From: Pseudodesulfovibrio portus
Lineage (GTDB): Bacteria > Desulfobacterota > Desulfovibrionia > Desulfovibrionales > Desulfovibrionaceae
Assembly: GCF_026000375.1 (NCBI RefSeq)
Contig: NZ_AP026708.1
Span: forward strand, 1,862,501-1,926,500
Length of the DNA: 64,000 nt
Direction: 5' to 3'
Below are positions 35,154-44,314 of the stretch, piece after piece. The notes beneath the pieces were generated by a model that ran no database searches, was not told where the DNA came from, and saw only the letters and a list, made by a program, of their open reading frames with translations. A program made the position numbers and the translations under genes. Position 1 is the stretch's first letter, and every line of letters starts with the position of its first letter.

Positions 35154-36578
35154 TCAGCTCATGACCCACTCGGCCAGAAGCGGCGGCCTGGACAGTCCGC
35201 GAATCTGCCCGAACCGGCACAGGGCGGTCAGTTCCACGCCGTTCTTGATGATGGACACGGGACGGTCGGCGGACACGACCACCACCACGATGTCCTCGTG
35301 TTCGGCGGTGAACCGGAGGGCGGAGTTGAAACGCGCTCCGCGCGCCCTGTTTTCGCCCGGCACGCTGCGGCCGTCCATGAGGCAGCCGAAGCCGTGCAGC
35401 TTGAGGTCGCGGCATAGGTGCAGCGCGCCGTCGAGCTTGGCCAGGGAGCAGGCGAGCTTGAGCTGGCTGGACTCCTGCAGGTCGAGGGGCTCCTCGAAGT
35501 GCTGACCCGACATGGAGAGGCGGTCCATGCCGGTGTCGATGACCAGGGTGCAGCCGTGCTTGCGGTCACGAACCCTGTTGACCATCAGGGACACGATCTG
35601 CATCAGCGAGTGCTGCTTCTCCATATCCATGTCCGTTTCCAGGAGCTGTTCCTCGAGCTGGACCAGGTTGGCGCGCAGGTTGGAAGAATGAAACCGCCCG
35701 TCCGCGAAGCTGCACACCAGGTCGTCCTTGATCCACAGGAACCCGTGGGTGCCCGAGAACTGGGCGGCCAGGTACGCGCCCGGCATGGGACCGATGGCGA
35801 TGCCGAGCACCGTGGACCCGTCCGACACGAGCACGCGCCCGGAATCCTCCACGGCCTGCAGGAGCTTGCGCACGTGCTTGGTGTCCGCCAGCCTCGGCTG
35901 CTCGTGGAGAGGGAACCGGCACACGAGGCGCACCTGGTCGAGCTGGCTGGGCTCCACCACCACCATGCGGCCGCGCGGCCACGCCCCCTCCTCCTTGGTG
36001 GAGGACACGCCGATGATGGCGTCCAGAAACGGGTAGACGCGGATTTGGGTGTCCAGCCACCCCAGCCGGGACCGCTCGTCAACGATGAAATCCCTGATGG
36101 CGTGGGTGGCGCAGTGCTGAAGCATGAACCCGGCGGTATCCAGGTTCATGACGTTGCAGGTCTCGAAATTCTGGGAGATCAGCTCTGCGGCGTATTCCAG
36201 CCAGTTGCGGGTCGGCCCGAGCGAGCACATGTCCGGGTGCTCCTCGGTAAACCACATCTGGTAGTGCATGGGCCGGGAACGCGCGCCCTGGTTGATCAGG
36301 CCCGCCAGGTCCAGGCCCGCCTCCTCCTGCCGGATGATCTCCAGCTCCTGATGCGACGGCGGTCGGCCCCGCCATTTGGACGAGTACAGGTAGTAATCCC
36401 TGAGCTTTGGCTCGTGGCCCTCCAGCAGGTCCTGCGGGTCCCATATGCGCGGCGGCGAATCCGGCTTGCGCGCATAGATCAACGCCGCACGGCTCTGCTT
36501 GGAAAAATTCGACAAGCCCTCTCGCAGGCCATCAAGAATATGGAAGATACAGACACTCTCGAATGAAGCTTCTGACAT
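35154..36578 (-). CDS. DisA_N/DAC-like domain protein with altered active-site motif
   Basis: A 474-residue soluble protein. The last 110 residues look like a diadenylate cyclase (DAC) domain: KLACSLAKLDGALHLCRDL, GFGCLMDGRSVPGENRARGARFN, and HEDIVVVVVSADRPVSIIKNG. DAC enzymes make c-di-AMP using a DGA motif and an RHR motif. Here DGA is kept, but the expected RHR reads RFN. Residues 1-330 are unlike known DAC partners; FSGTHGFLWIKDDLVCSFADG may belong to a second, related domain. The ATG at 36578 follows GGGGG. Activity is therefore uncertain: it may bind rather than make a nucleotide. Confidence 0.7.
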   Translation of the reverse strand: MSEASFESVCIFHILDGLREGLSNFSKQSRAALIYARKPDSPPRIWDPQDLLEGHEPKLRDYYLYSSKWRGRPPSHQELEIIRQEEAGLDLAGLINQGARSRPMHYQMWFTEEHPDMCSLGPTRNWLEYAAELISQNFETCNVMNLDTAGFMLQHCATHAIRDFIVDERSRLGWLDTQIRVYPFLDAIIGVSSTKEEGAWPRGRMVVVEPSQLDQVRLVCRFPLHEQPRLADTKHVRKLLQAVEDSGRVLVSDGSTVLGIAIGPMPGAYLAAQFSGTHGFLWIKDDLVCSFADGRFHSSNLRANLVQLEEQLLETDMDMEKQHSLMQIVSLMVNRVRDRKHGCTLVIDTGMDRLSMSGQHFEEPLDLQESSQLKLACSLAKLDGALHLCRDLKLHGFGCLMDGRSVPGENRARGARFNSALRFTAEHEDIVVVVVSADRPVSIIKNGVELTALCRFGQIRGLSRPPLLAEWVMS

Positions 36579-36832
36579 ACGGCCCCCGCGTTCCAAATCT
36601 CACAATCTCCGTGAACGTATGTCAAAAGTCTCGACAATGTCCAGAGTTCTTGGTCCCCGGCTTGCGACAGCTGCCCATCTGCGCCACTTTCCCAAGTCCC
36701 GCAGTGCCGGAGGAGAATGGCCTTCGTTCAATACGATTGCGGGCTGACCGCTGTCGGGCGACCCTGCCGCCCGAATCGAACACGGCCTTTGGGGCAGCGG
36801 GCCCTCGCGCTTTCGGGACTCTCGCCGGGCCT

Positions 36833-37624
36833 TTATTTCCGGCCTGCGGCCAGGACGTCGGCCAGCTCGCGGACCACACCCTGGCCGCCCGGAGCCTGGG
36901 TGATGTAGTCGGCCAGGGCCAGGATGGAGGGGTGGGCGTCTGCGGGCGCGACCTTGAACCCGGCCAGGCCCATGGCGTCGGCGTCGTTAACGTCGTTGCC
37001 CACGAACAGGATGCCGCCCACGGAGATGGACCGTTTCTCGGCCAGCTCGATGAGGGCCGAACCCTTGTCGCGGATGCCGTGGATGGCTTCGAGGTGGATC
37101 TTGTCGGCCCGGGCCTTGACCACGGGATTGGCTTCGGTGGAAAGGATGACCTGCTCCAGGCCGAGGTCTCGGATCATGCCCACGCCCAGGCCGTCGGAAC
37201 GATTGGCGCGCACGGACTCGCGCCCGTCCTGGTCCACGGACACCCGGTTGTCGGTCATGACGCCGTCGAAGTCGTAGACCACGAGCCTGATCTTGTGGAC
37301 GTCGGCCAGCCCGCGCCGGGCCAGGGAGAGCATCTCGCCGTCCGGGCCGAGGTAGAGGGGGGTATCGCCCATGAGCTTTTCCGCCCGACCGCCGCCATGG
37401 CTGAGAATGGCGTCCACGGCCTTGTCCACGTCCGGCACCTCAACGGTGACGATGACGCACCCGCCGGCCACGGTGTCGGCCACTTCGACCAGCCGCAAGG
37501 ACTGGCCGAACGGCCCCAGGAGCAATCCGCCCCAGGCCGGGGTGAATCCGAGGGCCCGTTCATAAAACCGGGCGGACTTGTCTACATTCCTGACCAGCAG
37601 GGTCACGGGCGGATAGGCGGCCAT
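36833..37624 (-). CDS. VOC (glyoxalase-like) domain fused to a KdsC-like HAD phosphatase
   Basis: A 263-residue fusion. Residues 1-115 are a VOC fold (PPVTLLVRNVDKSARFYERALGF ... VIVTVEVPDVDKAVDAIL). From about 120 a C0-type HAD phosphatase follows, with VVYDFDGVMTDNRVSVDQDG, NRSDGLGVGMIRDLG, LSTEANPVVKARADKI and FVGNDVNDADAMGLAGFKVA. The HAD half resembles KDO-8-phosphate phosphatase and the phosphatase tails of CMP-sugar synthetases, which act in surface-glycan synthesis. AAAGGAG precedes the ATG at 37624. The fusion partner suggests a ligand-binding role for VOC, but no metal triad was confirmed. Confidence 0.85.
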   Translation of the reverse strand: MAAYPPVTLLVRNVDKSARFYERALGFTPAWGGLLLGPFGQSLRLVEVADTVAGGCVIVTVEVPDVDKAVDAILSHGGGRAEKLMGDTPLYLGPDGEMLSLARRGLADVHKIRLVVYDFDGVMTDNRVSVDQDGRESVRANRSDGLGVGMIRDLGLEQVILSTEANPVVKARADKIHLEAIHGIRDKGSALIELAEKRSISVGGILFVGNDVNDADAMGLAGFKVAPADAHPSILALADYITQAPGGQGVVRELADVLAAGRK

Positions 37625-37906
37625 ACCAACTCCTTTGCAATCAGTGGTTTGCCGGGCAGAATACCCTGCCTCACGCCCTGGCGCAACCAATTGCAGGGCA
37701 GACCGCCCGCACTCCAGCCCATTGTCCCCGCCCGGTGACGGCATCTGTTGTGCCGGGAGAGGGGTCACTTGTGAATATTTCCACTAATATCAACAAAATT
37801 TCAGCGGGTTAGCTCTTTCTTTAAGAACATCTACTATTCCCACACCATCCAATTTCTCTAAACTTTTTCTAGAAAAACTTTAAATCACTGAGAAGAGGTC
37901 TGAACG

Positions 37907-40900
37907 TCACATCCCGCCGTCAGCCGCGACAATGCCCTTTTTTTCAGCGCGCTTGCGCTCCTTGCGTTCCTTGCGGCGCATGAGCAGGTCCCATTCCAGC
38001 GGCATGACCACCAGGGTCAGGGCCGTGGCCACGCACAGGCCGGTGACGAACGTGGTGGCCATGGTGCCCCAGACAACGGAGTAGTAGGGGATGCCCATGG
38101 CCATGGGCAACAGGCCCAGGGTGGTTGTCAGGGTGGTCATGAGAATCGGCCGCAGCCGGATGCGTACGCCCTCCCGGATGGCCTCGGCGCGCGAACACCC
38201 CTGGGCATAGAGCCGGTTTATGAAGTCCAGGAGGACCAGCGAGTCGTTGACCACCACGCCGGTCACGCCAACCGTGGCGATAAAGCTGTTCACCGTGAAC
38301 AGGGAGCGGGTGACAAAGGTGCCTAGGACCACGCCTATGAGGGCGAAGGCCACGGCGGACAGGATGACTGCGGGCTGGGTGTAGGACTGGAACTGGCAGG
38401 CCAGGATGGTGTACATGATCAGAATCGCTATGCAAAACGCATACATGAGCGAGGTGAACGACCGCCCGGTGGACTCGAATTCCCCGGCAAAGCTCAGGGT
38501 TGCGCCCGGGTACTTGTGGGTGATGGTTCGGTAGTAGCTGTTCACGGCGTGGACCACGCTGGCCGGGCTGACCGGCGCGCCCGGGGTGATGTTGGCGGTC
38601 AGGGTGATGGCCCGCTGACCCTGGAACCGGTTGAGCTGGCCCGGTTCGCGGTAGGTCTCCACCTCCACCAGATCGCCCACCCGCACCGCACCCTGGTCGT
38701 TCTCCAGGATGGGTATGTCCAGGGCGTCCTCGGGCTGGGCCAGGAACCGCTTGTCGATCATCAGCTTGAGGTCGATGTCCTCGTCGGCGGCCCGGAACTT
38801 GCCCACGAACCGGCCATCCAGGATGGAGCCCGCCAGCCCTACCACCCGGGCCGGGGTCAGGCCGAACTCGGCGGTCCGGCCCTGAATGGCGCTGAACCGG
38901 AAAACCCGGTTGTCTGTGCCGGTATCCCCTGTGAAATCGACAAGGTAGGGAGACAGTTCGGGATTGTTCCGAATCCAGCCGTGGATGTCCTTCTGCAGGG
39001 CCAGAACCGATTCCTGGTCCGGGCCGAGAACGCGGATGTTGACGTCCTTGCCTGCGGGCGGGCCGCCCTTTTCCGCCCAGATGTGCAACCGCCAGCCCGA
39101 CTGGGCGAACGGGGCGAGCTTCTTGCGCACCACGTTCAGGAACACCTCGGGGTCGTTGTCCGGGTTGTCGATCATCTCCCGGTCCGCCTGCTCGGGCAAC
39201 TCCACGATGACGATGGCCCGGTTGGAGCCGAACACGTTCTCGTAGTCCTCGTTGATATCCATGCCGCCCAGGCCGGAGCACGACTTGGTGGTGCCCGGCC
39301 CCAGGCTCATGAGAAAGCTGGATATCTCCTTGGCCTTGGCCGAGGAGGTTCGGACGTCCGTGCCCACCGGGCCTTCCATGGACACGTAATACAAAGTGTA
39401 TTCATCCGGGAAGAACTTGATGCGCAGGAGCGGCATGACGCCGGACACGGACACGCTGAGGATGACCAGCGCCATGATGAAGGCGCCGCCCACGCACAGC
39501 ATGGTCTTCCACTTGTGGCGCAGGGTAATCCGCAGGACCCGGTCCGTGAACCGCCTCAGGTGAACCAGGAACCTGGGATCGGGCCGGACCGCGTGTTCGC
39601 GCGCCTTTTCCTTGAGTTTTTCCGCGCCCGGCCAGTCCAGGAAGTGGGGCGGCAGGATGAGCAGGCACTCGATGAGCGAGGCCATGATGGCGAAGCTGAC
39701 CGCCTTGGGCACCAGGGCGAAGAACTCGCCGGTGGAGCCGGTCATGATCAGCATGGGCAGGAACGCGGCCACCGTGGTGGAGGTGGCCGCCAGCACGGGC
39801 AGGAAGACCTCGCTGGTGCCGGTGACGACCGCCCGCCTGAGGTCCTTGCCGTCCTGGACGTGGCGATAGACGTTCTCCACCACCACGATGGCGTCGTCCA
39901 CGATGATGCCGCTGACCAGGACAAAGGAAAAGAGCGTGATTTCATTGATGGAGTTGTCGGTAAGCCACATGATGATCATGGTCACCAGAAAGGAGAAGGG
40001 CACGCCCACGCAGGTCAGCATGGCGTTGCGGAAGCCCATGACCATCCAGATGCAGCCGCAGACCAGGACGATGCCCACCAGCAGGTTGGAACCGAGCGTG
40101 CTGATGTTCTCGCGCACGTTGACCCGCTGGTCCTGGGTCATGACCGCTTCCACGCCTTCCACCCTGAGGATTTCGGCGAATCCGGCCACCACCTTTTCCA
40201 CCCCGGCCCCGATGTCCAGGGCGTTGCCCTCCGGGGTCTTGATGATCTTGACCGAAACCGAGTCCTTGCCGTTGACCGAGGAGATGATCACCGGGTCGCG
40301 GTAGCCGATGCCCGCATGGCTGAGCACGTCGCCCACGGTGACGAAGGAGCCGTCCAGGTCGCGCCGGACGATGACCGAGGCGATCTCGTCCCTGGACCGG
40401 AACTTCTCGTCGGCCACGATGACGTACTCACCGGAATCACTGATGAAATCGCCCGCCGGGACAGACACGTTGGCCCCTTCAAGCGCCTGGCCCACCTCGT
40501 CGAAGGTCACGCCCAGCCGCTTGAGCTTGCCCGGGTCCAGGGCGACGTGGAACTCGCGCGGGTCCTCGCCGTCGATCTGCACCTCCTTGACGCCGGGGAT
40601 GCGCTGCAGGGGAATCTTCATCTCCTCCGCCATGAGGGTCAGGGCCCGGTTGGACCGGTCCCCGACGAGGTTGACGGATATGGCCGGCAGCCACTCGCTG
40701 ACCCGGATGACGGTGAAGGAGGGCGGGTCCATATCGTCCGGCAGATCGTTCTGGATGGACAACACCTTGAAGCGCAGTTCGTCATACAAAGTGTCGTAAT
40801 CGGTGTCGTCGATGAACTTGACCAGCACCGAGGAACGCTGGCGGAAGGAGCGGGAGCGGATGAACTCCACGTTCTCCAGGTCCTCCAGGGCGTCCTCGAT

Positions 40901-41119
40901 CTTGCGCGTGACCAGGGTCTCCACCTCGTCCGGGCTGGCCCCGGGCAGGAAGCCGGAGATGATCACCTTGCCCATGCGCACGTCAGGGTACCGCTCCACC
41001 GGCAGGTCGAGGACGCAGAAAACGCCCACCACCATGAGCACGACAAAGACCAGGTTTACCAGGACCTTCTGCCCCAGTGTCCAACTGATGAGACTCTCGA
41101 CGGGCGTGTTTTTGCGCAT
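37907..41119 (-). CDS. RND-family efflux pump, inner-membrane subunit
   Basis: A 1070-residue AcrB-type proton-driven exporter. It has the first helix (QKVLVNLVFVVLMVVGVFCVLDLP), the PDV/PGAS-type porter start (ERYPDVRMGKVIISGFLPGASPDEVE), two large periplasmic loops and 12 helices. VSGIIVDDAIVVVENVYR carries the proton-relay Asp pair in helix 4, and VGVTGVVVNDSLVLLDFIN is the matching helix 10. It is the last gene of the tetR-MFP-RND group (16-base gap to the MFP gene). No outer-membrane TolC gene is adjacent, so a shared one must be used. Confidence 0.93.
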   Translation of the reverse strand: MRKNTPVESLISWTLGQKVLVNLVFVVLMVVGVFCVLDLPVERYPDVRMGKVIISGFLPGASPDEVETLVTRKIEDALEDLENVEFIRSRSFRQRSSVLVKFIDDTDYDTLYDELRFKVLSIQNDLPDDMDPPSFTVIRVSEWLPAISVNLVGDRSNRALTLMAEEMKIPLQRIPGVKEVQIDGEDPREFHVALDPGKLKRLGVTFDEVGQALEGANVSVPAGDFISDSGEYVIVADEKFRSRDEIASVIVRRDLDGSFVTVGDVLSHAGIGYRDPVIISSVNGKDSVSVKIIKTPEGNALDIGAGVEKVVAGFAEILRVEGVEAVMTQDQRVNVRENISTLGSNLLVGIVLVCGCIWMVMGFRNAMLTCVGVPFSFLVTMIIMWLTDNSINEITLFSFVLVSGIIVDDAIVVVENVYRHVQDGKDLRRAVVTGTSEVFLPVLAATSTTVAAFLPMLIMTGSTGEFFALVPKAVSFAIMASLIECLLILPPHFLDWPGAEKLKEKAREHAVRPDPRFLVHLRRFTDRVLRITLRHKWKTMLCVGGAFIMALVILSVSVSGVMPLLRIKFFPDEYTLYYVSMEGPVGTDVRTSSAKAKEISSFLMSLGPGTTKSCSGLGGMDINEDYENVFGSNRAIVIVELPEQADREMIDNPDNDPEVFLNVVRKKLAPFAQSGWRLHIWAEKGGPPAGKDVNIRVLGPDQESVLALQKDIHGWIRNNPELSPYLVDFTGDTGTDNRVFRFSAIQGRTAEFGLTPARVVGLAGSILDGRFVGKFRAADEDIDLKLMIDKRFLAQPEDALDIPILENDQGAVRVGDLVEVETYREPGQLNRFQGQRAITLTANITPGAPVSPASVVHAVNSYYRTITHKYPGATLSFAGEFESTGRSFTSLMYAFCIAILIMYTILACQFQSYTQPAVILSAVAFALIGVVLGTFVTRSLFTVNSFIATVGVTGVVVNDSLVLLDFINRLYAQGCSRAEAIREGVRIRLRPILMTTLTTTLGLLPMAMGIPYYSVVWGTMATTFVTGLCVATALTLVVMPLEWDLLMRRKERKERKRAEKKGIVAADGGM

Positions 41120-41134
41120 GATTCGTCTCCGCGC

Positions 41135-42226
41135 CTACGGCTTGAGCAGGAAGGTGTCGCCGGGATGGACGTCTTCCGCAGTGACCCGGCGCATGTCGTT
41201 GTCCGCGATGCCGAGCAGCACCACGCGCACGCGCTTGCCGTCCGGGGTCATGAGAAAGTGTTCTTCGTAGGCCTTGATCAGCGCCGACCCGGGCACGACC
41301 ACGGCCCCGCCGGGGTCGGGCAGATCGATGGTCAATTCGGTGCGCAGGCCGCCACGGAATTGGAAATCGCCCCGGCTTATTTCCAGGTCCACGTTGATCT
41401 TGCGGGTCTCCTCGTCAAAGCCCGGCGACACGCGGGCCACCTTGGCCTGGATGGTCTTGCCCATATCCGCGAGGCGCAGGGGAACGACGTCGCCCATTTC
41501 CTTGAGCGCGCCGTATTCCTGGCTGGACAGGGCGAACGGCACCAGGAGCACGTCGAAACGGCCCAACTCGGCCACCTTTTCTCCGGTGGTGATCCACTCG
41601 CCCGGCTCGATGTACCGGGTGACCACCTTCCAGCCCGTGGGGCCTGTCAGGGTAAACCGCTTGAGGCGCTCCATGAGCACCCGTTCCTCCACCTGCTTGG
41701 CCCGAAGCTGCTGCAGGGCGGACTGGTGGGCGCGGACATTGGAATCCAGGGTGGATTGGGCTGCGGTCTTGGTCTTGACCAATGCCTGGTAGCGTTCCAT
41801 TTCCTTGCGGCTGTAGTCCAGATCGGACTTGAGCCGCTGCTGGTCCGTGCGGTTGGTGGCCAGGTCCAGCTTGATGAAGGTGGTGTCGAGCCGCGCGAAC
41901 ACGCCGTCCTGCCCCAGGGTGTCTCCCACGTCCGCATTGACGGACTGCACCCGTCCCGACTCCTCGGAGACCAGGGTCATGGAATTGCGCGCCCGGGTGA
42001 ACCCGGTCAACACGGACCGCCGGGCCGCAGACCGGGCCACAAAAGTCTCCTTGGAACCGGGAGGTTGGACCGCCGGGGGCTCCACGTCGGGAATGCTGGC
42101 CTCGGCCTTTTCCACCAGGCCGCTGCCCGGCACGGACTGATCGGACGATTCGTCGCCGCCCAGCCCGTCGTTGCCGCATCCGGTCAGACAGATCATCAGG
42201 ATTATGATCGAAAATATTCGTTTCAT
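41135..42226 (-). CDS. RND periplasmic adaptor (membrane fusion) lipoprotein
   Basis: A 363-residue HlyD/AcrA-type adaptor linking the pump to an outer-membrane channel. The signal ends in the lipobox ILMICLTGC. Lipoyl-like halves flank a coiled-coil hairpin: NSMTLVSEESGRVQSVNADVGDTL, then QRLKSDLDYSRKEMERYQALVKTKT, then VTRYIEPGEWITTGEKVAELG. The beta-barrel (TIQAKVARVSPGFDEETRKINVDLE) follows. It lies between the TetR gene and the RND gene, all in the same direction. Confidence 0.93.
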   Translation of the reverse strand: MKRIFSIIILMICLTGCGNDGLGGDESSDQSVPGSGLVEKAEASIPDVEPPAVQPPGSKETFVARSAARRSVLTGFTRARNSMTLVSEESGRVQSVNADVGDTLGQDGVFARLDTTFIKLDLATNRTDQQRLKSDLDYSRKEMERYQALVKTKTAAQSTLDSNVRAHQSALQQLRAKQVEERVLMERLKRFTLTGPTGWKVVTRYIEPGEWITTGEKVAELGRFDVLLVPFALSSQEYGALKEMGDVVPLRLADMGKTIQAKVARVSPGFDEETRKINVDLEISRGDFQFRGGLRTELTIDLPDPGGAVVVPGSALIKAYEEHFLMTPDGKRVRVVLLGIADNDMRRVTAEDVHPGDTFLLKP

Positions 42227-42252
42227 GGCTTTTCCGCCTTTGTTGCGCCGTA

Positions 42253-42876
42253 TTATTGTTCGGCCGTCTTCACGCCGGGACGCATCCAGAAATCCAGGAT
42301 GGCGTCCAGCAACGGGTCCACGTCCCCGTCACCCTTGAGCACGTCCACCTGTCCTGTGCTCATGAGGTGGGCCAGGCCGTGCACGCCGGACCACATGCCG
42401 AAAACCACCGTGTCCACGCGCACGTCGCCGAAGTAGCCGGTGGCGATGCACTCCTCGACCGTGTCCTTGAAATTGTTGAAGGAGGCCATGGAGCTGGCCG
42501 CCCACTCCCCCTCCAGGTCCACCTGCTCGCAGCTGGTGCTGAACATGAGGTGGTAGTATTCCGGTTCGCTCAGGGCAAAACGGATGTACGCCCTGCCGCC
42601 TTCCCGCAATCGCTCCATCGGGTCGGGATAGGCTTCCTTGCCCATCTCCTGGCGACGGACATACCGGGCGAACCCCTCCTCGCGCAGTACGGACAGAATC
42701 TCGCGCTTGTTGGCGAAATATCGGTAGATGGCCGCCGGGCTGTATTCGATCCTGGCCGCGATCATGCGCATGGACACATTGTCGAATCCCTCTTTCACGA
42801 ATAGCTGCTTGGCCGCGTCCAGGATGCGGTGCCGCATCCTTTCCTTGTCCCGCTCGCGCCGTTTTTTGGTACTCAT
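42253..42876 (-). CDS. TetR/AcrR-family repressor of the RND operon
   Basis: A 207-residue regulator. The HTH is RILDAAKQLFVKEGFDNVSMRMIAARIEYSPAAIYRYFANKREIL; the ligand-binding half resembles the WHG subgroup (ALSEPEYYHLMFS). It is first in the operon with the adaptor and pump, so it should repress all three until a pump substrate binds. The ATG at 42876 follows GGGGGATTC; the codon at 42897 lacks a site. A 27-base imperfect palindrome lies just upstream. Confidence 0.9.
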   Translation of the reverse strand: MSTKKRRERDKERMRHRILDAAKQLFVKEGFDNVSMRMIAARIEYSPAAIYRYFANKREILSVLREEGFARYVRRQEMGKEAYPDPMERLREGGRAYIRFALSEPEYYHLMFSTSCEQVDLEGEWAASSMASFNNFKDTVEECIATGYFGDVRVDTVVFGMWSGVHGLAHLMSTGQVDVLKGDGDVDPLLDAILDFWMRPGVKTAEQ

Positions 42877-42892
42877 GAATCCCCCGCTAGCA

Positions 42893-42919
42893 AACAACGT
42901 TCATTTTGTAAACACTGTT
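42893..42919. promoter_or_regulatory. Candidate operator for the RND operon TetR
   Basis: AACAACGTTCAT and GTAAACACTGTT (8 of 12 positions symmetric) flank a TTT centre, 17 bases upstream of the tetR start. Size and place fit AcrR-type operators. Confidence 0.5.
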
Positions 42920-42980
42920 CGCAATTTGTCACGACTTGTCACACTATCTATTCGAACGCCTGCCCGCTTGACCAAACCGA

Positions 42981-43496
42981 TCAAAGCTGCGGTCGGCCTG
43001 TCCCGAGGGCGTCGCGCATGGAGAATTTGACCACCAGATGGTGAAACGGCTTGATTATGTTGAAATAGATGGGACCGATGCGACTTCGGTAGCGGACCAC
43101 GGTCACGACACGGAAGCGTGAGACGCCCGGTTTTCCGGGCATGGGCTCGGCAAACACCGCCAAGATCGCCTCCAGGTGGGATTCGCGGCCTTCCACTATC
43201 CAGAATGTCTTGCCGTCCGAATCCACGACCTCGAAGAATCCCAGGCTTACACCCGGCTTCACAGGCAGGGTCTCGGCAGTGAACCGGAGTACGTGCACCT
43301 CCTGTCTGCCCAGTCCCAGACCCCGGACCAACCAGCCGCGCATCCGCCACAGGACATCCATCCATGCCGGCCTGTAGGAGAGTATCCCGGCCGCCAGCTC
43401 CAGGACAGAGACCGTTCCCTGCCCGGTCCGTGCGTCCACATGGTCCGCGCCTTCCGCCAGCCGACTCCATCGCTCGGGTATCAGGGCATCATTCAT
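42981..43496 (-). CDS. DUF2867 family protein
   Basis: A 171-residue protein whose C-terminal part (SRFRVVTVVRYRSRIGPIYFNIIKPFHHLVVKFSMRDAL) matches the DUF2867 family. Its function is not known, but a polyketide-cyclase-like lipid-binding fold has been suggested for relatives. It begins inside the end of the upstream tetR gene (8-base overlap), so it is coregulated by that repressor. Confidence 0.82.
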   Translation of the reverse strand: MNDALIPERWSRLAEGADHVDARTGQGTVSVLELAAGILSYRPAWMDVLWRMRGWLVRGLGLGRQEVHVLRFTAETLPVKPGVSLGFFEVVDSDGKTFWIVEGRESHLEAILAVFAEPMPGKPGVSRFRVVTVVRYRSRIGPIYFNIIKPFHHLVVKFSMRDALGTGRPQL

Positions 43497-44118
43497 GGGT
43501 GTCCCCCTTGAAGAGGACGCCGTCGAGGAGCACATCAAGAAGCGGCTCCACCTTGGCCAGTTGCGCCTGGACATCAAAAACATCGCAATTGAGGCCGTCG
43601 ATGAGGCCGTTCAGGTAGAGGGACCATCCGGCCATGGCCACATGGTGTCCCGGCACTTCCGGCCGCACCTCGCCCAGGGCCTTGTGGCGGTCCACCAGTC
43701 CGCTGATCAGGTGGATCATTTCACCGAGTTGGGCATCGAACCGTTCCCGCCACTCCCCGGTGGCGAACAGCGCTTCCCGGATAACCGGGCGAAGAAACAG
43801 GGCGTTCTTCCCGTAATAGGCATACAGCCTGCCGAGGACGGCCATGAATTTCTCCTTGATAGTCCCCTCCTGCGGCATGGCCTCCAACGCACGCAGCGAC
43901 TCCTGCCCGATCTCGTCGTGGAAAGCGGACAGGAGCAACGTCTTCTTGTCCTTGAAATGCAGTCCGATGGTGCCGAGCCCGACCCCGGCCGCTTCGGCCA
44001 GGGCGCGCATGGTCACCTTGTCATATCCGACCTCGATCATGAGGGCCCGCGCAGCCTGCTTGATCTGCTCCCTGGTCTCCTGCTTCCGCCTTTCCCGCAA
44101 GGTTTGTCCGTGCGCCAT
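43489..44118 (-). CDS. TetR-family regulator controlling the DUF2867 gene
   Basis: A 209-residue regulator with HTH REQIKQAARALMIEVGYDKVTMRALAEAAGVGLGTIGLHFKDKKTLL. The C-terminal ligand domain is not recognised. It is the first gene of a two-gene operon with DUF2867. Two near-identical 12-base palindromes lie 13 to 41 bases upstream of its start, giving strong evidence of autoregulation. Confidence 0.9.
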   Translation of the reverse strand: MAHGQTLRERRKQETREQIKQAARALMIEVGYDKVTMRALAEAAGVGLGTIGLHFKDKKTLLLSAFHDEIGQESLRALEAMPQEGTIKEKFMAVLGRLYAYYGKNALFLRPVIREALFATGEWRERFDAQLGEMIHLISGLVDRHKALGEVRPEVPGHHVAMAGWSLYLNGLIDGLNCDVFDVQAQLAKVEPLLDVLLDGVLFKGDTHE

Positions 44119-44130
44119 ACCGCCTCCAAA

Positions 44131-44159
44131 TGAACATGTTCAGTAACTGTACATGTTCA
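44131..44159. promoter_or_regulatory. Tandem palindromic TetR operator
   Basis: A perfect 12-base palindrome TGAACATGTTCA (44131-44142) and a second copy differing at one base, TGTACATGTTCA (44148-44159), are spaced 17 bases centre to centre. Together they also form one larger inverted repeat, as expected for two TetR dimers binding cooperatively. Confidence 0.75.
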
Positions 44160-44243
44160 TTAAGATGGAAATGCCGCCGTGTCAATACCCAAAAAACGAG
44201 TATGTTCTCTGTACAGGCAAAGCCCCGGCCCAAGCAAAACAAC

Positions 44244-44273
44244 AGTCGGCTATATATCAAAATATAGCCGACT
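44244..44273. terminator. Perfect hairpin after the FtsX-like permease gene
   Basis: Arms AGTCGGCTATAT and ATATAGCCGACT (12 bases, perfect) flank a 6-base loop, 41 bases after the permease stop codon. On the minus strand it is followed by GTTGTTTTG, a weak U-rich tail, so it may end the lar operon transcript. Confidence 0.55.
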
Positions 44274-44314
44274 AATCACATTGGTTAACCAGTTGTTTTA
44301 CAAAAAAAACAAAC

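Noticed and set aside
38516..42436. Open frame of 1306 codons on the plus strand
   Set aside because: It is antisense to the RND and adaptor genes, is rich in His, Gly, Asp and Val as expected from reversed GC-rich codons, and has no domain or ribosome-binding site.
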